Assembly (NCBI RefSeq): GCF_027942865.1
Contig: NC_134526.1
Coordinates: forward strand, 20,441,784 to 20,505,783
Direction of reading: 5' to 3'
Length of the DNA stretch: 64,000 bases
DNA from: Odontesthes bonariensis
Taxonomy: Eukaryota > Chordata > Actinopteri > Atheriniformes > Atherinopsidae
Shown here: positions 1 through 13,023 of the stretch, one piece after another
Layout: every line of letters begins with the position of its first letter
Position numbering within the stretch: the stretch's first letter is position 1
Position numbers and translations under genes: made by a program
Notes under the pieces: generated by a model
The model's database searches: none
The model's input: the letters and a program-made list of their open reading frames with translations, nothing else
Told to the model about the DNA's origin: nothing

Positions 1-2635
1 GGTACCAGAGGTGGAGGCAGGACAAGACACACTAGCAGATTCAGCCGACAAACTCACCTAAACAGTCCAACAATCACTAAAAATGCCAGCAAAAACAAAG
101 CCATACAACTCACCCAAAATGGCCGCCTGGTTTCAAAAGGCTCACATGGGCCACACCCTCCACTTAAATATCTTATCCCTAAGTGCTCCCCCTGCTGGGC
201 CCCCAGCTGCTATTGCTTTTTCTAATCCAAATCCACTGACTGGACTTTACTGCCTAATCTGACACCTCCTTCACTATTTTCCTCACACTTTGTCCACTTA
301 CACCCAGCTCCCTCAACAATGAGACAACAGACTTTGCAACAAATCCTCTACATCCTACTTCCACTGGACATATTCTAAATTTAAGAATAAAGAAATAGAA
401 CATATAAATAAATAGAAACATGGTGATTGAAGTCAATCATTTAAAAAGAACGTATTGATTGCAGTACATCAACGTATTGAAACATTTTTGTTGTATTCGT
501 AAACAGCTATTTTTTCTGCTTTCTTTGCTATTTTTAAAGATTTTCACCTACAGCAAATGGCTTAGTGACGAATGAACAATAAAAAAATTGAATCAACCAA
601 CTCTGATTTCAACTAAATTACTGAAATTGTGAAAATAGAAGGAAAGGAAAAGCTTGAGAGGAATCCAGTTTGAAATTTCTTGGTAAATTAATTAATTTCT
701 TTGAAGTAGGGAAGCTGCACAAAAAAAAACTTGACTGTATTTACATCTATTGATGCTAATGATTAATAAAAACGTCATAAAACATAAGACATACTCATGC
801 AGTTCACACAATATAACAATAAAATAATTTCAAGAATGTAGGCTTAAGACCACAAAGAAGGCTGAACGAGTGTGTTTCAGATATGCAACGTTAACATTGC
901 AAATCACTTCACAGAATTTTGAGATTTGCCTAATTTCAGTTGAGTTTTCATGAGGCTTCTTTCTTGCAGTGGAAAAACAGATAATTTAGATCAAAAACCA
1001 ATTTTTTATTTTTTTTGTCTTTCATTTTGCAGGCCAAAGCAGACAGACAGAAAACCGCATTCAGTTCTTTTGTGCTGATATCATTTTGGCAGATCAGACA
1101 TATAACTCATGCAGGATAGGAAGCTCACTCCTTGCCATCCTTGCGTGTGTCTTACACACTTGGCGCTAAACCTGCACTGAGCAGCGACAAAATGATGCAG
1201 GTTTTCAATTATTTGCCTTTGTTCCTCTTCTTGTGCTTTTTTTGGCTTTTCCTGCCTGTCTCCCATCCCTTTCCCATCAACCAGGTGCCCTTAGTGTTTT
1301 TATATAAGGGTTGTGTATTCGTGCCAACTATTTCTGCCCATGCTTGCCTGCCTCAACCTGTTGCCAGTTTAACTGTCGGCTCTTGCCAAACTTTCAGGAC
1401 TCTGACAAAAAAAAGAAAACATCTTGATTGGATTTCGTTAAAGTTCTGTACTTGTGAGAGGTTTGCTGCCTTTAAACTCTTTCACTGCAGTACCTGAAAC
1501 TGTCAGATTACACAAAAATATGCAGTTTTCATTAACACGAACACTACATATCTATGAAATATATACATGTAAATCTATGTGTGGTTAGGGAAGATTGTGA
1601 TTACTATGTACACTTGTTGGGAATTGGGTTTACATTACTTTTCTGGGCACTGCCATGGTTGAAATTTCTCTGTTTATGTGATTTGCTATCTGATGGTTGT
1701 TTTCTATGAATTTTTATAGTTATTTTTCAACAAATACTTGTATAATGTTTCTAACTACTGAATGCAGATAATGTATCTTCCCATCCATAACATGTACCGT
1801 AGGATAAAGTAGCAGTGACGGGTGTCTGAATGGGTATCTTTTTCTGCAACCTTTACACTGATTTCTAGCTGAATACAGCATTGATCCTGATTTGATCTGT
1901 GTAATCAGGCGGTATAATGCAATGAACATCACCAGATCATCACCAAGCAACACAATGCAATTATTGCTTTGATTTACACAGAGACAGACAAATCATACGT
2001 TAGAAAATGGATTTGCTTTCAGGACACGCTTACACACACAGCAAGGTCTTAAAAATCAGCTTTGCATTGTTGTTCTGCTGTGTTTAATTACAGCCTGCAT
2101 TGCTCAATGTTTTGGCTTTGCCACCACTTGCCAGTTCAGGTTGTTGCAGCTCAGCAGAATTTAACTCCACAGAAAAGATCTCATGGTTTTATTGGATGCG
2201 CCACAAAGACTGATTAGAAAAGACGTTACTCCTTTATGAACAAATGAAGATTGTCCTCGTCCCTCTTCCTAAACGTGCCCATGGATTATGTGTTGATGCA
2301 GGCAGACATTATGTATAATAACGTTCAAGGAATATGAGAACATCAATGCAAGCATGAACGTATTTCAGCTCTGTGTTAACACGTTACCAAGGCAGCCAGG
2401 TCAATGGCATCCATGAGGGTGATGGTCTTGTTTTAAGAAGAAAGTGATTTAAGCCGTGATCATAGTTGTTTTTTAACCCTGACTAAGTAACTGTTATTGT
2501 TTAAACCCATTGAGAAGGGTCTACTAAGCAAATCCAAGACAGGAAAATACCATCCAAATTAGTCAGGTAATTCATGCATCCTGTTTAAATCATAAATGCT
2601 GCACATAAAGCTCTTAAACTATACATTCACCTCTG
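1..2635. other. gene-free AT-rich stretch
   Basis: I see no supported gene here. The longest open frame, at 1132-1497 on the plus strand, has no recognisable domain, and nothing around it suggests an exon of a larger gene. The sequence is AT-rich with many short A and T runs. The first 250 bases are less AT-rich and may be the edge of an interspersed repeat cut by the window border, but I could not place it in a family. Confidence 0.5.
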
Positions 2636-2639
2636 ACAC

Positions 2640-2916
2640 TATCCCATAATAAAGTGGAAATTCATACACATATTTTATGGGTTTTTTTTGCTTTAATTAA
2701 TCTAAAAAATTGATAATTCCCCTGAAATGAGGGGGACTATGTATAAATATTTCTACAAGGTGGAATTGAAATGTATGAAAATTAATTTAAGTTAAAGTCT
2801 AGACTGTGCACTTCAATCACATCTGAATTGTTTGATTTAGGATTTTACACTGAGGAGCAGAGGGGGAACTCAAAGAAAAATGTGACTTTGTCACCAACAT
2901 TATGGAGGGCACTGTA
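2640..2916 (+). mobile_element. Tc1/mariner-like DNA transposon, right-end remnant
   Basis: The right border reads ACATTATGGAGGGCACTGTA. This is the inverted terminal sequence I know from fish Tc1-like elements, and it ends in the TA expected of a duplicated target site. The preceding bases (a GAGGGGGACTATGTAT stretch, then a segment around GTGCACTTCAATCACAT) also read like the 3' non-coding part of such elements. I found no matching left inverted repeat and no transposase frame, so this is a truncated, inactive copy. The left boundary is approximate. Confidence 0.6.
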
Positions 2917-4482
2917 GATGCTAAAGTATTTACAACTGAATAAAGGCAACAACTCGTTTCTGTTCACTTTGCCTCTTAAGACTCAGACTTTTTTCAAATC
3001 TTTTGAAGTGGTCTCGAGCAGTGTTCCCCGGGCTTCTGAAAGTCTTTCAAAGTTTATATTTGGATGAACCAGGGATCTTAGCAAAATATGAATAAATGTG
3101 GTTTGTTTCGAGACTTTTGCACAATACTGTGTGTTTAACAAGTATGAACAAAGACGTATGATAATCTTATAGAATTGGTTAGAATTTATCTCCATTAATG
3201 AATATTTAAATATTGTGTCAGTATAATTTAGGGGTTTTGATAATGACCAGCACTGCATGTGTTCTAGGATCTCGTGTTTTCTAAAAAACGAATATTATTT
3301 GGTCATTTTTTTCAATTCACACTGACACTACAAATCCCATTTTGAATATAATAAAATAGAATTTAATTCAGTTCATTGAGGGCTTAAATTCTGTTGTTTT
3401 CATTTGTATTTCAAATAGCTGGCCACCATACTTCTTTCTGTTAAGTGCAGCCTGAAGTGAATCTTTTTTTTTTTTTAAACATTTGAGTAAGATTCTCAGA
3501 GGCTCTAATTATAAGTGAGTGATTAAAAAGAAGCACTTCTAATCAAGACACCCAAGGGACCAACTTAAGGAAGGAAATTCGGCACACTAAATCAAGTCTG
3601 ATGATAACTTTAGAATACTTCAATATTTGAAGGAATCCAGTTCAACTCAAAAATTAAGAAGAAATTATTAGTGGGGTAATTGACCATCTTCACAGCAGTT
3701 ATTTTTAAATAAAATTAATAATCTTTTTTTAAGCATCAAATCCTTAGTTTATGTAACAAGTAAAACCTCATTTTACCTACTGTTTTGTATCAAAATGGGT
3801 GCAGTGAGGTTAATTTTTATTCGGTGCTCATTGACAAATAATATTATCCTGAACACATGCGTTTGTCGCCATAAATAAAAACTTAACGTGTATAAGGGAG
3901 CAAAACACTTACACGCTTACACACACAAAATTTGTGATAAAGGGGCTTCATATATGCATATGCTAAAATAAGTCATGGCATCTTTTGGGGGATAATACAT
4001 TAGTAAGAAATATCTTTTACTAAAAAGTAAGCTTGAGAAAAATGTACATTTTGAAAAACCAAAAAAAGCAGGATCTCCTTGCCAAAAAAAGGAGGGTGTA
4101 TTACTTTCCTGGGGTTATTTTCTTTTAATATAGAAGCCTTGCAATTACGCCTTCTTTCTGCAGGAGTGATTTCAACACTCATCCATTCCAGGGCAAGTCT
4201 GCTCAGGTTCAGGTGTGAACCTGACACCACACCGCCCAGACTTGAAGTTTCCTTTAAAATGCAGCAAATGTGTAACTGAAAGCTCCTTCAACGTCTCCCC
4301 TTCAGCTCCAGCAGATTGACTTAAACACAGCAGCTAGACTATTTTTCCTGAGTGTGTGTTCAGGAGAACAGTATGGTAGGTACAGAGAAAACTTATTTTG
4401 CCTTTCATGCAACATATATCTGTTTTTGGTTGCTCTGGTCAATCTAATATGAGAAACCCCGATTTTACCACAGATCAGTTCA
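2917..4482. other. gene-free stretch before the Ig-family gene
   Basis: No coding exon, RNA gene or repeat that I can name. The open frames are short and lack domains. The part nearest 4483 presumably holds the promoter and 5' leader of the Ig-family gene, but I see no clear TATA box or other decisive element. Confidence 0.4.
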
Positions 4483-6963
4483 ATGGGATTCTCCTGTGCT
4501 CCAAGGACACATCGCTGTTTTACCTTAGTGTCCATTTTCTGGTTCACCTTAATTGTCAGCAATGCTGGTAAGTCTCTTTTTTGAGCATGAAAACTGCATG
4601 AAAAGGTCCCTTTGGGAGAGCAGTTCTTTCAACGTGAAAATAATGTGTAAATCATATAATGCAAGGAAGTTTACAAAGAATATGTGCTCCTTTTAAGTGG
4701 TGGTGGGATGCTTCTTTGTGACTGAAAGAAAAAAACTCATGGTGATAAACAAAAAATGTCAAGTTGAAACGATAATATCTGATGTAGAATTGAGTGTTAT
4801 TGATGTTTAGTGAGGCCTTTTTGACAGTCACTGAAACTGAGCCATCATCTGAGACAGTAAAGTAACAAGGATTTGGTGTATTTATATTCTGCTGGAGTTC
4901 TAATTGTGGTAAAACACTGATTCTGATTAAGTAAATCTTTTTCTAGCAAGCAAAGACAAGCCCACAAGAAAAGGCCACAATGATAAGTAAATCTCTATTA
5001 GGACTCAAAATAAACCTTTGCTCTGAACTTTGAATTGGAAGTTTACCACCCTTGGTCTATGACAATCAACTTCCCCACACAATGACAACACAGCATTTAA
5101 TCTGTCATGCTTAAAAAAATATTCAAAATATACATGATAGCACCTATAAAACTCAGTCCTTACCAGAGAATATATTTTCAAAAGGAATTTGTTGAAAAAG
5201 TATAGACTATAAATGCCTTTTTGTTTCACATATCTCTTTGCACGTATACTAACACCTGATATAGAACAATGTTAAACTTGATGAATGGCTCTAATTTAAA
5301 TCTGTAGCCTACAACGTGCTCATCCTGAAGAACAACTGTGATTTGCTAGCAGTTGTAATACCTTGTTTTTTCTTCCACCTCTACAGTATTGTTGTAATTT
5401 GAGTGGAACAAATGGTTGTGCAATATTTATCGCTTCAGCATGAGCTATACACTTTGAACTTGATTTGTATGTGGTCTATTTTTTCAGATGGCCTTGTTTG
5501 AAATACACAAAGAAACTAAAAACCATGGAACACCACCACCACCCCCACCTTATTTTTTTGGCAGTCTAATTGTTATTGACACATACAAACCAGTACACTG
5601 TAATAAATGTGATTTGCATCACAGGGTGTGTGTAGTGTTTGCATTGATCTAACGCAGAAGCATACATTCACATCAAACCTAATGTATAAACTATGCGTGT
5701 TCGGAAATAGTTTGGTGTTTGGCACCACCACGCTGGGTGGGACGTCTCATAAATCTGGCAAAGACAGAGGAAGCTTATGGCTTAATGGTGTGCCATGAAA
5801 AAATTTTCACAATGTAATGCAGTGTGAGGTAACGAGGTTGTGCTAATTTGTAATACTTCAGTGGGACTGGTCTGACTCTGCTGATATTAACTGGGTTTAC
5901 TTCCACTCAACAGTAACAGAACGGACAGACAGGTGCTTCTATTGGCAATGATGAGTCAGAGGCCTCTATTAAATGAGGTCACTTAAAGAAAAGAAAAGAA
6001 AAAAAAGAAAGGCACACAAATGTTAATTCCGGTGTAAAATCAGTACTTTAGCTATAAGGTGTAGTATTGTTGTTAGTATTTAGTTACAAGTTGTAGGCCT
6101 CAGCTATCCATGTACAAACATGAAAAAAATGAAAATTGTTGGGGGTTTTTTCAGTGTAACGCTTCCTAACTTAGTTTTTCTCTTTCTCTCTCTGTCTGAT
6201 CAGTCAGTCAAAACATAGGCCTACTGACCGTGCCCCAGGTGACAAAGCAGTGTGGTGAAAATGTGACACTGACGTGCGATACAAGCCCGTCAAGCCCGAT
6301 GGATATAAAAATAATAGAATTTAGTTGGCAGGTTGGAAATGAAACAATGTGTGAGTATAAACACGGACAGATAGACCCGAGGTTTCATTGTGAAATCACA
6401 AACAAAACCACCCACGTAAGACTCACTCTGATTCTCCCCAACATCATGCCAGTCAATGAGGGGAAATACCTCTGCAAACTACGCTCCAATCAGGGAGTAA
6501 CCTTTAACAATACTTATGTTAAGGCACAAGGTGAGTAAACTTTAAATGTTCGTGTTTTTTTTCACTGCTTGTTTTTCAATCTCCCTTAAAGTCCCTAATC
6601 TTTGCAGACTGCTTTGGAGTCTCTAACCACACCATGAATGCATCTCATGCCGAGTGCTCATTCGAGGGAGTTTACCCAAGCGGTGTGGTCCACTGGTTCC
6701 AGGGAGACAATAATTTAACAGATGCCGCCAGCACACAACAACAGAGGGACCAGCATGGGCTTTATCATGTCTGGAGTACAATTGATAAAAAGAAAGGAGA
6801 CCAGAGAAAGCCTTATAATTGCTCACTGTGGATACATTCTCATAGCAACTATGTCTTAGTTCAAGAGGTGAAGTCATCAGGGAGTGTTGTTAAAATGCAG
6901 TGGATCTACATTCTGGTGGAGATCATAATGATGAGTTTTATGATAGAAAGAGCAAATGTTTAA
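4483..6963 (+). CDS. B7-like Ig-superfamily membrane protein, three exons
   Basis: Three exons join in frame (4483-4567, 6204-6530, 6608-6963) to give about 255 residues. Exon 1 is a signal peptide: ATG, then a hydrophobic core reading TLVSIFWFTLIVSNA. Exon 2 is a V-type Ig domain with VTLTC, the core Trp in FSWQV, and NEGKYLCKL around the second Cys. Exon 3 is a second Ig domain with AECSF, VVHWFQG and YNCSLW, followed by a likely membrane helix (WIYILVEIIMMSFMI) and a very short tail. Many N-x-S/T glycosylation sites are visible. One-domain-per-exon layout with V+C order fits the B7/butyrophilin group (CD80/86, ICOSLG, CD276 types), which act as T-cell ligands at the cell surface. I cannot assign a specific member. 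A GTGAAG at 6868 could be a donor, in which case the final part would be intron and more exons would follow. Confidence 0.65.
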
Positions 6964-9900
6964 GGCAGAAAAAAATATAAAAAGGGTTAGGTATGTTAAA
7001 TGTTATGTTTTACCTAGCCCAGTGCATGCTGTTTGTTGTAAATCCTAATAATAAATCCTTTTTATTACCTTTTTCCCTCAGTTTTTCACATGAACATACA
7101 AGTTTTCAGGCCACTCTCCTCTTGGGAAAACAAAAGAGGGTCCACTGCTTAAGAGAATGGGCTGGATAAGCAAATCTCTAGGGTTTGGTTCCAATCTGTA
7201 CTCTCCAAACTGTTCTTTGAAAACACATATTCCCCTCTTGATGGCAGCATAGGGTTTTTCTGCTTGCCAGGAGGGGTTGACACAATGCTTGAATACAGAC
7301 CTTGTGCTTTTCATCTGTTGCAGACTGATTCATTCAAGAATAACTTTGTTGGTGCTGTCACACAAAACCTCATAAACATGATTAATTGTGTAAAACAGAG
7401 CTCTGCTCAGTGTTCCAAATTCATTTCAAATACAGTATAGTAGACTATATTTGCCCACTATCACGCATATAACACTCATTTGCATGTTAAAGGTTGTAGC
7501 TTTCATTCCATCATCACTTTACTTTTCATGTTCAGGTCATGATATAAGTTGTTTAAGCTGGCCCTGGAAACCCAGCCTGTGAATTAGTATCTGTCATGAA
7601 ACATATGCAGTGGATGTTTTGTATGGAGGATTTTAACTATTATGTCTGCTTTGTAATTATGCCACATAAAGGTATGAAATGCAATAAAACATTTGGCAAA
7701 AGATTTAGGGGATGTAAATGCATCCATTTGTAAAAATGTAAAAAGCCTGTGTGCTTTGTCAAATGACCCCTTTGACTTTTTACAGCTCAAGCCTTCAAAC
7801 CTGTTCCATGTGTGTATCTTCTGTGCAGTCACCTTTTCACTTGACTGTTTCTCTCTGTGTCGAACAAATGTTTTGTCTTGTAAGTTTAAACAAGCATACA
7901 CTCACACTTTTGTCTGCCAGTGGAGGTTAGTTGTACTGCTCAGATTGAAAAAGATCAAAGTCAACAGGTAGGACCAGTCTGTGAAGTTTTTCTTGTATTC
8001 CAGCCAATTTGAGCCTTTTTAATCCCTTCTATCTGAGAACACGCGGCTTTCATTTTGCTATATTTGTCTCCGCAGCCACAGCAAGGACTCGCAGAGATAA
8101 ATTCAATAGTCAAGCAAGCCAAGTAATCATGCAACGTGTGCAGGCAGTATATTACACAGTTATGTTCTTGCACGTTTAATTGCTTGTTCCACCAACAGGA
8201 ACTGACACTGTTTTTCTGTGTTACGGTTGATGTGTGAATGTCATGCTGAATGACATTGATTTCAGCCTATTTGTGCGGGAAAAGGATGTGCTTCTCTCTA
8301 GTGCTGCTGCTCCACAAAGTTAAACAGATGTCTTCATCCCCCAAGACTTTTGAGAGAGAAGAGCTAAAAAGCAGGCAAGCCGATATAACCTGAACCACTG
8401 CTTGGAGCAGCTACATACTACTGATCAGTAACTGAGGACAGAACACACAGAAGAGCCTATATTTGGCTCATAAGAGATTGATGAGACAGTGAACCAGGCG
8501 ATAGATCTTTTCAATTAAATATTTTTGTTTACTAGAACTGGTGCCCAGAGAATAAAATCAATAACGCTCATTTAGTTTTCAAAGACACTCTCAGACACAG
8601 CACAACATCAGCCAGCAGAGAAATAGTTGGATAATCTGGGAAGCATCTTCCACTTTCATGTGGAGAGTTACAAGACAACAAGAAAATAGTTATAAACCTG
8701 TCATGTTCACAAAACCTGTCCACAAACTGATTATCAAACACATAAACATCTGCCAAAAAGGCACAAAAGTGCCTTTGTGGCAGCTCCTGTATATAATCAA
8801 GAGAACATTTTGCCATGGCAACATACCCACAAGCCTGAAGGTTCAAACATCATGTTTGATAAGATATTTGGTGGATCATTTCCTCATTTTGGAACACTTA
8901 ATTGCTTTGTTACGTAATTGCTAATGGTTTGTTTCATGAGAGTTATGAGCAGCATTAAGTTGTGTTTTAATCAACCACTTATTTCCTCATTCACAGCTCC
9001 ATAGTGAGCAGGAATTACAAACGGACGTGTACGAACCATGTATCATTTTTGGCAGCAGTTGAAGACGTCAATTTTTTGCTTATTGCATCATGGGATTCAT
9101 TTTGAAATCATACGCAGAGGTATTAAAATGTGCTTTATCCGTTTGCAGAGGTGTTTTAATAGTAAGATCAACCCACTTATTCCTTTTCGTTTTGTTTCCG
9201 GTAAAACCAAAAAATTGCAACAAAGCAGCTGAGGACCGAACACTACACATCCTGGAGATGCTTGTTCTGCTGTTCTTTAGTATTTGTTTTCGTAAACACA
9301 CCAACATTGAGCAGATGTTCTCCCATCTAGTCAGAATACTGTTGCCGTGGTGATCTAAAGCTGCTCAAGCCAAGAGTAGAGGACACAAAATGATCCTTTC
9401 TCCAATTTTCTCTCGTCATCTCTTGGCACATGTAAGTCTCTGTGAAAGACCAGCAAATAAATGTTCTCAGCTCGGAAAGGCACTCACATTCAAGAGTCAA
9501 TCTTTTATCAAACAAAGGTCCTTCATTCAAGCCTTTTGCATTTGATAACTAGTCAAACCTAATAAAAATAGACATAGTTCAAATTACTGTGCAGAAGTTA
9601 TATGCAGTTAGAAAGTCAGTTCTGTAAATCACCTGTAAAACTTTACCCGCGGATTCCTGTTTCATTACACGTGACCTTCAGAAGACACATAGCCTTAGCT
9701 TTCTCTCACTGAACAGTAAACAATCATCTGCAGCTGTACAATGCAAACTTTGTCACGTGCAAGAACACCAACACGCAAGAATCTCCCGAGAGTTGTTTGG
9801 CTTGTTTCCCTCTGTGCACGACTGACAGAGGTTCCGTGTGAATCACCTCCCGTTAACAGTCCTCCATGAAGACCTATGACCCAATGACCCAAATCCTGGA

Positions 9901-11700
9901 TGTATCTAAAACATATGCTCAAGTTTATGTCAAAAACGTACGTATATTGTTCAGTATTCAGGAGCTTAGAAACTTTAAGGTATTAAGATGATGTTTGTAG
10001 GAGATCATATTACAAACAGATACAGTCATATTCCCTGCATCAGCCATTAGCCAATAATAAGCATAATACTGGCAGCCTCGGGGTACTGATTTCAGTTTGC
10101 ATCAGAATTTGCCTTTGGCTGTACTTCCTCTACCTCTAAAAGTGGCTCTTGTGTAATGTACAGCTACATCTTTGTTATTTCTTGTGTGAAAAAGGTTTCA
10201 GTGATTCTCTTTCTAAGAAGTTGTATTTGTCCATTTGAATTTGAAGCCAACTAAAATCCAAAAACAAACAAGCCGAGCAGACATGAAGAAACAGGAATCT
10301 GGAAGAGTGGCAATGATCTGGCAAAGCGCAAAAGGTACTTGCGCTGTGTATATGCTGAGTGAGACGGATCATACACAAGAGATGTGTGACAGGAGCAGAG
10401 GTCAAAAGTAAGTGAAATTAGCAAAGAAACGAGTTCTACAAATTGACACGAGAAGTCGAGACAACCCAAAAAAAAGGGAAAAAAGAACTAAGCACAGACA
10501 GGAGTAAACAGCGATGAATGTAAAACCAAACACACCGTTGGCTAAACTACAAGAAATTGACAGACGAAGACAAAAATCCAAGAAACCAAACCAACCCACA
10601 GACTGTGACACTAGAAATATGCCGATACAACATTTTCATTGTCACGCCTGTTTCTCATTCCACATATTTTTGCACTGCATGTATGTGGCTGGAACTTTAA
10701 TGTAAACATACACTATCAGCTTTGGCTCCTAAAACATTTGGCTGAGACTATCCCTTTGGTCTTTGGGTTACGACGATAACTTGGAGACGGAGCTGAAAAA
10801 CTGTATAAGAAAACTTTTTTAAATTGGAGCGCAGTCGTAGCAGTATGTGGAGAAAAAAAAATCAAACTATAAATACTAAAATAAGACATCATTTTCCAAT
10901 CATTTTATATAACAGCTGTTGATGTGGCGCCTTCTCTTTGCTCTGATCTGCTGCTCTGTGAATGTTGAGGCATAATACTTCATACATACCATAGGTTCCC
11001 ATACTGTGCATCACTGAATATACTTAGATTATAGACAATTTATATGTCTGCAACAAAGCAGCGTGGAGTTGATGGCAGAACAAACAGAACTTATGAAGAA
11101 AGAGATTTCTTGGCCAGGTTTCCTGCAGTGACTGTGACACTGAACAACAAAGAGCAATGCCTCAAATTATTTGGCTTTCTTGGGGGAACGACGGCATGTC
11201 CTGGTTTTCACACAAGCAGAGGTATGTAGAAAAAACCTCAGCTTGTGTGAAAGCACAACATCCACCTGTAACTTTTCAATGTATAAGCCGTGTTTTCAAA
11301 ATCCAGTACAAATGATTTCAACTTCGAAGAGTAGGAGAAAAACGGTACATCTCTGTCTTTTAAAGAATTGTAAATGCTGTTCTATGGGTGTTAAGATAAT
11401 GTCAGGTGTTTGGGTGTTTGGTTTTCACGTGTCCATAATTCATCTGTCTGTTTTCCCCCATTTATCTGATGTCAGGTTGTGGAAGCAACATGTTCAAGAG
11501 GGAAGTCCTAAACGTCCCTCTCCCCAGTGACACTCTTCAGTTTCTCCTGGGGGATCCAGAGGTATTTCCAGATCAGAAGGGGTATATAATTCCTCCAATG
11601 AGTTTAAGTCGATTTCCTTCCAGTTGGACATGCCCGAAAAAAACTCAAAAGAAAGACAAACAGGAGGCATCCTAAACAGATTCCAAAATCACCTGAGCTG
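6964..11700. other. gene-free stretch after the Ig-family gene
   Basis: I find no supported exon. The open frames here are short, overlap on both strands and lack domains. The first few hundred bases probably contain the 3' UTR of the Ig-family gene; an AATAAA lies near 7050. The rest is unremarkable AT-rich sequence. Confidence 0.4.
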
Positions 11701-11734
11701 ACTCCTGTAAATGCAAAGTAGCAGTGGCTCTGCT

Positions 11735-12040
11735 TCAAGCTCCTGACCTGAGGGAGCATTCTAACCTTTTCCCTTTGAGAACCATGGCCTCAGATTTGGA
11801 AGGGTCAACTTTCATCCCGGCGGCCTCACTCTCAACTGCGAACTTACCCTTTGCAAGGTCATGGATTGAAGAGGCCAATAGAACTACATCATCTGCAAAA
11901 AGCGGAGATACAACCCTGACGTTTCCAAACGTTTTCTCTCCCCAACAACACCTTGAGATCCTCTCCATGAACACTACGAACAGGATCGGTGACAAGGGAC
12001 AGACCTCACGGGGTCCAATGCACATCGTAAACAAGCTTGA
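11735..12040 (-). mobile_element. LINE reverse-transcriptase fragment (probably RTE/Rex3-type)
   Basis: Read on the minus strand, an open frame carries reverse-transcriptase signatures: VCPLSPILFVVFMERIS, then the catalytic FADDVVLLASS (the F/YADD box), then ESEAAGMKV and SKSEAMVL. This wording is typical of an abundant fish non-LTR retrotransposon group that I believe is RTE/Rex3-like, though the family call is from memory. Only about 100 codons of the polymerase centre remain; the 5' part, endonuclease and 3' end are absent. At its upstream edge (about 12040) it abuts an unrelated LINE end on the other strand, so the start of the 11735-12139 open frame is not LINE protein. Confidence 0.8.
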
Positions 12041-12044
12041 CTTT

Positions 12045-12360
12045 GTACAAAACATGCTCCACATGTCTGGAACAAACTCCCAGAAAGCCTCCGATCGGCT
12101 GAAACACTCAGTGTATTTAAGTCCAGGTTGAAAACACACCTATTTTCAGCTGCATTGAATAAAGCTCCAAATCTGAAGCTTGAGTTTCAAAACTTAATCA
12201 TATTTTAACTACTGATTTTATCTATCATTCTTATTTCTTTCTTGTTTGTTTCAATTTTAAATCGTGCTTTTTATTTCCACTGTTTTAATGTCTCCGTAAA
12301 GCACTTTGAATCACCTTGTTGTTGAATTCTGCTGTACAAATCAACTTGCCTTGCCTTGCA
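12045..12360 (+). mobile_element. LINE 3' end (L2-like) with short tandem tail
   Basis: On the plus strand 12068-12208 reads as the C-terminal piece of a LINE ORF2, with WNKLPESLRSAETLSVFKSR followed by LKTHLFSAAL, then a stop. After it comes an AT-rich tail with AAAGCACTTTGAATCACCTTG and GCTGTACAAATCAACTTGCC, ending in repeats of TTGCC. That layout of W-N-x-L-P end, GCACTTTGAA box and short tandem tail is characteristic of L2-clade LINE 3' ends in fish. The copy is 5'-truncated, as most LINE copies are. Its left boundary against the opposite-strand reverse-transcriptase fragment is approximate. Confidence 0.7.
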
Positions 12361-13023
12361 CTGGAATATAAACCATTTAAAACTTGTTTTGTCTCTAAAG
12401 TGAAGTGTTGTATTTCTGTGACATGGGTAAGTGTGGATATAACAGATCCTCAAGTGCTCATTTCAACAGCACTTAAGATATATGTCTCTAGTAATAAATG
12501 ATCAATTATTACCCTGACAGCTACATATGGTAATGCTAAACATGATTGAAAAGTGTTGTAAGATACTTTGGGTTTTTTTGTTGTTTTTTTTACAGAAAAA
12601 TTTCAAGAAATTGCACGTGCTGCTCCACAGTGAGTGGCTTGATGATAAAAGCCAGATGTCAACTGGAGTCTATTCATCTCGTGTTTCTGACTTAGTTGGT
12701 TCACTAGTCACTGGTCGCATTACTATCCATTATCTCGCTGCATTAAACAGTCAAACAATGCTTCTGGTCATGTGCCTTGAAACCCAAACACGGACACCAT
12801 GCACTGCCCCCTCTCAATGAGGCTCCTTATACTTGAGAGTTTTCTTCCATGGCGACGTAGTGTAGTATGCAGGATATCATTTAGAAATGCAGTGCACGTG
12901 AGCTTTCCAGTGTGTGTACACTGTGTCCATACATCTACTACATCTACTAACTGCACTACATCTGGCAGGCTTCAAACATTAGGCGCTACACTCCACAACT
13001 GAACTGAATGAACATTTTACTGC

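Noticed and set aside
1132-1497. 121-residue plus-strand open frame
   Set aside because: Low-complexity, hydrophobic then basic wording, no domain, no splice context and no neighbouring exons.
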